A DNA stretch of 8,613 bases from JAFLDD01 sp049314715 (GTDB lineage: Bacteria > Pseudomonadota > Alphaproteobacteria > Rickettsiales > UBA3002): positions 1-8,613 of the forward strand of contig JBMOEL010000076.1 of the NCBI GenBank assembly GCA_049314715.1. The letters run 5' to 3'. Below the pieces are notes generated by a model. The model did not search any database, was not told where the DNA came from, and was given only the letters and a program-made list of their open reading frames with translations. The translations under genes were made by a program, and so were the position numbers. Of this stretch, positions 4,526 to 8,613 are shown in pieces. Position 1 is the first letter of the stretch; every line of letters begins with the position of its first letter.

Positions 4526-7234
4526 ATGGCCATTTATACCACCCATTGGCATGAACCTATTTTAACGCGTGTTGCGCAAGCGATTGAGCAGCGCTATCCG
4601 CAGGAGCAATGGCCGAATACCCTATTGCTTATGCCTAATCGCCGTAGCTGTATTGCTATGCGTGAGGCGTTCACTCACCACTCTCAAACCGTGTTGTTGC
4701 CGCGCATCGTTCCCCTCGCAGATGCTGAGAATGAGCTCATGCTATCGCTGGCTCAACAGCCTAATGGCCTTGATAAACTTGCGCAGATTCCACCCGCCAT
4801 GAACCCATGGCAGCACCGCATGGTTTTATCCGAACTTGTCGCTCGATTTGAACACAACCGCACCAAAGTAAAACCGTCATTCCAGCATGTGCTCGCGCTA
4901 ACGGACGCCTTGATTGCCATTCAGCAAAACATCGTGCGCGAAGGGCAGGATATCTCGCAGATTGATCTGCAATCTATTCGCTTCTCGGATACGGCAAAAC
5001 ATTGGCAAATCCATGCAGATTTCTTGAGCATTCTGTTTATGCAATGGCCGTTGATTGAGCGTGAAATGGGTCTGATATCCCAAGCGTCACGCGAGCAGTT
5101 ATTGCTACAGGCCTTGTGCGATAGCTGGAGAAATACAGCGCCTGAACATCCCGTATGGCTGGTGGGTTCAACGGGGAGTATGCCCATTGTACGCCAGTTA
5201 ATGCAGGTGATTCACGCACTGCCAGAAGGTCACGTTGTATTACCCAACCTTGATACAGCACTGGATGAGTCAGTGACCATTGGACATGCGCAATACTATC
5301 TGCAAGCCTCACTTAAGGCGATGGGTGCTACCAATCAGGATGTACAATTATTAGGCAGTGATATCATCACACCGCGCCAAGCAATGTGGTTGGTCAAAGC
5401 TGCGGACGCAGCCAATATCGAAATTATCGCGTGCGTGCATGAGGCAGAGGAGGCGGGAATCATCAGCCTCATCGTGCGCGAAGGGCTGAAGCAGCAAGAT
5501 AAAACCATAGCGATTATCACGCCGAATATCGCGCTCATGCATCGCATCCGCCTTGCGCTGATGCGCTACGACATTCACGTCAACACCCCGCAAGGTAGCG
5601 CGCTTGCCCAATCACCTGCAGGGCAGGTTTGGTCGTCTATTCTGTGTTGTCTGGATGATGAGGTGAGCATTTTAAGCTTGCTTGAATTATTGCATCTAGC
5701 TGGAGTGGATTGTGGTGAATCCGCGAGCTCGTGGAATGGATTTTTGAGCGCATGGCGCGCGCGTTGCCGTGGTGTTCAGCCCACGACCTTGCGTTCAAAA
5801 CGTATTGAACGTTTGAGCAGTGATTTTAGTGCTGCGGCGAGTTTATTGCCCATCGTGCGTGAAATGGAACGCCTTCAAACAGAGACGCTGACCTTAGCGC
5901 AGTGGTTAACCAGCCTAACAAAATTGGCAGAGAAACTTGCCCCAGATCCGCTCGCTGGGCATGATGTAATTGCGCAGCTTTGCGAGCAGTTAAGCACTGC
6001 GTCAGACAATCCGCGTTTTGATATTTCCGATATCGCAGCATTAATGCAAGAAGCGCTGCAAGCGCCGCTTCGTAAGCCTGATTTCTCGGTGCATCCGCGT
6101 GTCTTGATTTTGAGCCCCATGGAAGCGCGGCTTCAGCAATTTGACCGCGTGATTCTAGCAGGGTTCAATGAAGGCGATTGGCCGCAAACTTACACACCCA
6201 ATCCATGGCTCAATCTCGGCCAGCGTCAAAGCTTGGGGATGACACCACCCGAAGCGCAAGCAACCTTAGCCGAACACGATATTCACGCACTTGGCATGGC
6301 GCCTGAGCTTTTCATTACCCGCAGCATGAAATCGGAAGGTTCGCCAACTGCGCCCTCGCGCTATCTCGTGAAGCTGGAAACACAGTGGGAGCGGGAAGGG
6401 GTGAAATGCAGCTCGCGCCCATGGCGTGAATGGTGGGCACAGCTACATGAAGCTAAACCCGCGCCTATTGCACCCGTAGCGCCATGCCCGCCCGCCGCAG
6501 CGCGCCCTAAGCGCGTGCGCGTTACCAGCTTACGCAATTTGTTTAGTGATCCCTACGCTATTTATGCAGAGTATGTATTGGGCCTGCGCACGCTTGACCC
6601 CTACGACCAAACGCCCGATGCTTCGACCCTTGGCTCGCTTGTTCACCGCCTGATTGAGGAGATGCTGCGCGAGGGAAAATCTCCCGATGAAAGTGATTGG
6701 CTCATGCGCCACATCGCGCATCTGGAATCGGACGCGCGGCTTTATGCATTATGGCTACCGCGCATTCGCACTATCTTGCGTTTCGTTCAAGCGACACATC
6801 AAAATCGCGCGTGTGATGATGTGGAAATGGAAATGAAGCATGAGGTGAATCTGGGGCCTATAACATTGGTGGGCAAAATCGACAGGCTAGAAAAGCAGGG
6901 CGCGAAATATTCCATTCATGATTACAAAACGGGTGATGCGCCTAGTAAAAAAGAGATGGGCTTAGGGCTGGAGCCGCAATTGATTGCTTATGCGCTCATG
7001 CTCTCGCAGGAAATGGGTATATTGCCGGAGCAGCTTGTCTATTGGGCATTACCCAAAGCGCGGCACAAAGGTGCATTGGTGGATTATCAATTTGGCGAAG
7101 CTACGCTTAGCGACCATATTGCCGCACTTAGATCAGCTATCAGCACCATGTTTAAAGAAGAATATGTCTTTTACGCGCTCGATAACTATGGCGCTTATAC
7201 AGGCGTCAGCCGCAACGACGAGTGGGCTGCGTGA
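4526..7234 (+). CDS. addB: Double-strand break repair protein AddB
   Basis: AddB is one subunit of the AddAB helicase-nuclease, which resects double-strand ends and loads RecA for recombination; it works in the cytoplasm on DNA with AddA. The protein has 902 residues, somewhat shorter than most alphaproteobacterial AddB proteins known to me (near 1000). The N-terminal inactive helicase-like half shows LLLMPNRRS near 33-41 and VGSTGSMP near 213-220. GFNEGDWP lies at 546-553, as in the family. The C-terminal RecB-type nuclease domain (about 665-902) keeps His707, Asp786 in GKIDRLE, Asp799 and Lys801 in HDYKTGD, and Gln818 in PQLIAY. No cysteine occurs after residue 763, so the iron-sulfur staple of the Bacillus protein is absent. 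ATG 4526 has no visible ribosome binding site. addA is not adjacent, unlike the usual addB-addA order. A diverged copy of its last codons follows at 7577-7660. Confidence 0.93.
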   Translation: MAIYTTHWHEPILTRVAQAIEQRYPQEQWPNTLLLMPNRRSCIAMREAFTHHSQTVLLPRIVPLADAENELMLSLAQQPNGLDKLAQIPPAMNPWQHRMVLSELVARFEHNRTKVKPSFQHVLALTDALIAIQQNIVREGQDISQIDLQSIRFSDTAKHWQIHADFLSILFMQWPLIEREMGLISQASREQLLLQALCDSWRNTAPEHPVWLVGSTGSMPIVRQLMQVIHALPEGHVVLPNLDTALDESVTIGHAQYYLQASLKAMGATNQDVQLLGSDIITPRQAMWLVKAADAANIEIIACVHEAEEAGIISLIVREGLKQQDKTIAIITPNIALMHRIRLALMRYDIHVNTPQGSALAQSPAGQVWSSILCCLDDEVSILSLLELLHLAGVDCGESASSWNGFLSAWRARCRGVQPTTLRSKRIERLSSDFSAAASLLPIVREMERLQTETLTLAQWLTSLTKLAEKLAPDPLAGHDVIAQLCEQLSTASDNPRFDISDIAALMQEALQAPLRKPDFSVHPRVLILSPMEARLQQFDRVILAGFNEGDWPQTYTPNPWLNLGQRQSLGMTPPEAQATLAEHDIHALGMAPELFITRSMKSEGSPTAPSRYLVKLETQWEREGVKCSSRPWREWWAQLHEAKPAPIAPVAPCPPAAARPKRVRVTSLRNLFSDPYAIYAEYVLGLRTLDPYDQTPDASTLGSLVHRLIEEMLREGKSPDESDWLMRHIAHLESDARLYALWLPRIRTILRFVQATHQNRACDDVEMEMKHEVNLGPITLVGKIDRLEKQGAKYSIHDYKTGDAPSKKEMGLGLEPQLIAYALMLSQEMGILPEQLVYWALPKARHKGALVDYQFGEATLSDHIAALRSAISTMFKEEYVFYALDNYGAYTGVSRNDEWAA

Positions 7235-7292
7235 TTGTCATAAAATCTTCATAAGTTTTTTTAACTAATCTAGCTAAGATTACTGCAAGCTT

Positions 7293-7298
7293 AAGGAG
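7293..7298 (+). promoter_or_regulatory. Strong ribosome binding site of the small gene
   Basis: AAGGAG lies five bases before the ATG at 7304. It stands out because smpB, the 403-residue gene and addB have no comparable site, so the small gene appears built for independent translation. A possible -10 (TAAGAT, 7275-7280) lies in the AT-rich stretch before it, without a convincing -35. Confidence 0.7.
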
Positions 7299-7303
7299 TA
7301 TAT

Positions 7304-7573
7304 ATGAGTAAGATTCTTAAAAACGCTAGACGAACGGATGAATTCGCAGCTCTAACAATAAAAACTGCTGGATGGAAAGAAACTGATAATGCCTATAGTG
7401 TAGAATTTGGGCGTTTCGAGCGAGGCTTGAGAACGTTACGCGAGTGTCTTGAAAGGCTACATGTGCCATGCTTCCACAACGATTCTGGTATCTCCGTCAG
7501 TAAAGAATGCATACCCTCAGAGAGGGTGGAGCTTTTCGCTGGAATATCGCAAGATAAAAGCGCTCACAGATAA
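7304..7573 (+). CDS. Unrecognised small protein, 89 residues
   Basis: I do not recognise this protein. It is basic in its N-terminal third (KILKNARRTDEF), has a central charged helix-like stretch RFERGLRTLRECLERL (37-52), two cysteines close together (48 and 55) and a third at 68, and ends in QDKSAHR. No signal peptide or membrane segment is evident. The start is well supported by AAGGAG five bases upstream. The gene and its 69-base leader are more AT-rich than addB before it and the aconitase region after it. It lies between the true end of addB and a diverged second copy of that end, and it shares the reading frame of that copy, separated from it by its own TAA. I infer that it was brought in with an insertion or allele exchange at the 3' end of addB. 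Expression is likely but its function is unknown. Confidence 0.65.
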   Translation: MSKILKNARRTDEFAALTIKTAGWKETDNAYSVEFGRFERGLRTLRECLERLHVPCFHNDSGISVSKECIPSERVELFAGISQDKSAHR

Positions 7574-7576
7574 ATA

Positions 7577-7660
7577 ATGCACAAAGATTTTGCCTTCCAT
7601 GCCTTAAATGCGCAAAGCGATTTCGCAGGCATCAGCCGCAATGACGAGTGGGCGGCTTAG
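7577..7660 (+). pseudogene. Relic of a second addB 3' end
   Basis: The 27 codons from ATG 7577 to TAG 7660 encode a tail that matches the last 27 residues of AddB at about 12 positions. These include F.AL and an identical SRNDEWAA just before the stop. In the last ten sense codons the DNA differs from addB mainly at third positions, so the copy is a diverged allele and not a recent duplication. The stop overlaps the stop of the convergent 116-residue gene (7657-7659). It is best read as the end of the original addB gene, cut off from its body when new sequence entered at 7235-7576. It has no ribosome binding site and probably does not make a useful protein. Confidence 0.75.
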
Positions 7661-8007
7661 CTATTCCCGTCTTGCTTCTTCAATTCTTCGATTTTTTTGC
7701 CGATTTCGGCAATAGGGTCGATGGGTTGGAAGAAGGTGGAAGGGTCAGCACCATACATTTCCGCGACTTTGAGGGTCACTTCCTCTGGTGGCGTTTGGCC
7801 TTCGGCGGAGACAATGACCTCGCCATACTCCTCAAAATTATAGAGGTCGATTTTTCCGCTCGTCTCAGCAGCCTTAAATGCATCAAACATTGAAGGCTTC
7901 ACCGCCACATAGCACCAGAATGGCCCACCATGATCCATCTTGCCATAGAGCAACATAATAACACGTGATAGTTGGTCGGGATTATATTTGTCCTGATCGC
8001 TCGTCAT
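7657..8007 (-). CDS. Unrecognised 116-residue soluble protein coupled to acnA
   Basis: I do not assign a family. The protein is acidic and soluble-looking, with no signal peptide or membrane segment. It opens with a helix-like YNPDQLSRVIMLLYGKM and a tryptophan- and glycine-containing stretch HGGPFWCYVAVKPSMFDAF (about 26-44). An acidic middle IDLYNFEEYGEVIV follows, then a charged C-terminus IGKKIEELKKQDGNS. The start is well fixed: its ATG shares one base with the acnA stop (TAATG at 8009-8005), and GAAAGG lies seven bases upstream at 8020-8015. It is therefore the last gene of an acnA operon and probably translationally coupled to it. That suggests co-expression with the TCA cycle enzyme, not necessarily a direct partner. 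Its stop codon overlaps the stop of the addB relic. Confidence 0.85.
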   Translation of the reverse strand: MTSDQDKYNPDQLSRVIMLLYGKMDHGGPFWCYVAVKPSMFDAFKAAETSGKIDLYNFEEYGEVIVSAEGQTPPEEVTLKVAEMYGADPSTFFQPIDPIAEIGKKIEELKKQDGNS

Positions 8008-8613
8008 TAGGCAGCCTTTCTGTTCGGCGTTCCATCATTCATAATCTGGCGCATTACGTACTGTAGAATACCACCATGGCGGTAATATTCCAACTCATCC
8101 AACGTATCAATGCGGCAGAGAAGCTGTATATGCTGTTCGTAACCGTCGGCTTTTGTAATCGTTGCCGTGAGTTCTTTGCGAGGGCTAAGCGCGCTTGCAA
8201 TGCCCGTGATAGCAATCTTCTCGTCACCTTTCAGGCCGAGGGATTGACGCGTCTGCCCACCCGTGAACATGAGCGGAAGAATGCCCATACCCACAAGGTT
8301 GGAGCGGTGAATACGCTCAAAGCTCTCGGCAATCACGGCTTTCACGCCTAGCAGCATCGTTCCCTTTGCTGCCCAGTCGCGTGATGAACCCGTGCCGTAT
8401 TCTTTACCCGCGAAGATCACAAGCGGCGTGCCTTCAGCTTGGTATTTCATAGCCGCATCATAAATCGCCAACTGTTCACCGCTTGGAATGTGTTTGGTGA
8501 AGCCACCCTCCACACCCGCGAGCATTTCGTTTTTAATGCGGGTATTCGCAAACGTGCCACGCATCATCACCTCATGGTTACCGCGACGTGCACCGTAGGA
8601 GTTGTAATCCTTC
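8007..8613 (-). CDS. acnA: Aconitate hydratase A, C-terminal part (cut by window edge)
   Basis: Aconitase interconverts citrate and isocitrate in the TCA cycle using a 4Fe-4S cluster. The frame runs in from the right edge: the first whole codon is AAG at 8612-8610, giving 201 visible residues of a protein that is usually close to 900. An apparent start at 8570 is internal, because the residues before it, DYNSYGARRGNHEV, are also aconitase. The visible part is the mobile C-terminal swivel domain: MMRGTFANTRIKN, then the active-site loop YGTGSSRDWAAKGT (72-85 of the fragment), ESFERIHRSNLVGMGILP (96-113) and the tail LEYYRHGGILQYVMR. The RNLVGMG-type and SSRDW motifs and the length after them fit AcnA more than AcnB. 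The iron-sulfur cysteines lie outside the window. The stop overlaps the start of the next gene by one base. Confidence 0.96.
   Translation of the reverse strand, partial: KDYNSYGARRGNHEVMMRGTFANTRIKNEMLAGVEGGFTKHIPSGEQLAIYDAAMKYQAEGTPLVIFAGKEYGTGSSRDWAAKGTMLLGVKAVIAESFERIHRSNLVGMGILPLMFTGGQTRQSLGLKGDEKIAITGIASALSPRKELTATITKADGYEQHIQLLCRIDTLDELEYYRHGGILQYVMRQIMNDGTPNRKAA

Noticed and set aside
7241..7264. Weak hairpin followed by seven T after addB
   Set aside because: The core stem is only three pairs with a mismatch and AT pairs beyond. It is too weak to call an intrinsic terminator.
8007..8570. A complete 187-residue gene starting at 8570
   Set aside because: The frame continues to the window edge with clear aconitase sequence before that codon, so it is the 3' part of acnA and not a separate gene.

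Overview
The window reads as chromosomal DNA of an alphaproteobacterium with roughly balanced base composition. This rests on the gene set: a dapA-smpB pair, an alphaproteobacterial-type AddB, an AcnA-type aconitase and a perfect CtrA-type box. I cannot place it to genus. No mobilisation gene, CRISPR array or complete transposon is visible.

Layout. 1-943: an AT-rich, probably acquired stretch with the possible tail of an upstream gene and one unrecognised 270-residue protein gene. 967-1776: a minus-strand RNA-rich block. It holds a MAPEG-family membrane protein gene starting 21 bases after the encoded CCA of tRNA-Pro(TGG), then a GC-rich, repeat-filled non-coding stretch with a perfect 17-bp inverted repeat, then tRNA-Pro(CGG). 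Both tRNAs have plausible sigma-70 promoters. 1879-7234: four tightly spaced plus-strand genes: dapA (lysine and cell-wall precursor synthesis), smpB (ribosome rescue), an unrecognised 403-residue protein gene with a CtrA-type box just before its start, and addB (double-strand break repair). 7235-7660: a scar region with a small unrecognised AT-rich gene followed by a second, diverged copy of the last 27 codons of addB. 7657-8613: a minus-strand pair, the 3' part of acnA (TCA cycle, cut by the window edge) and a 116-residue unrecognised protein gene whose ATG overlaps the acnA stop codon.

How the parts relate. dapA, smpB, the 403-residue gene and addB are separated by 1, 47 and 25 bases and probably form one transcription unit, although the CtrA-type box could separate the last two in control. 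The acnA pair runs towards this unit and ends exactly at the addB relic. That suggests the ancestral order was addB followed immediately by the convergent acnA operon, and that an insertion or allele exchange at the 3' end of addB brought in the small gene and left the old addB tail behind. The two most distinctive observations are this addB tail duplication and the structured tRNA-Pro region with partial copies of a tRNA 3' end. No clearly recognisable new defence or mobile system is present.
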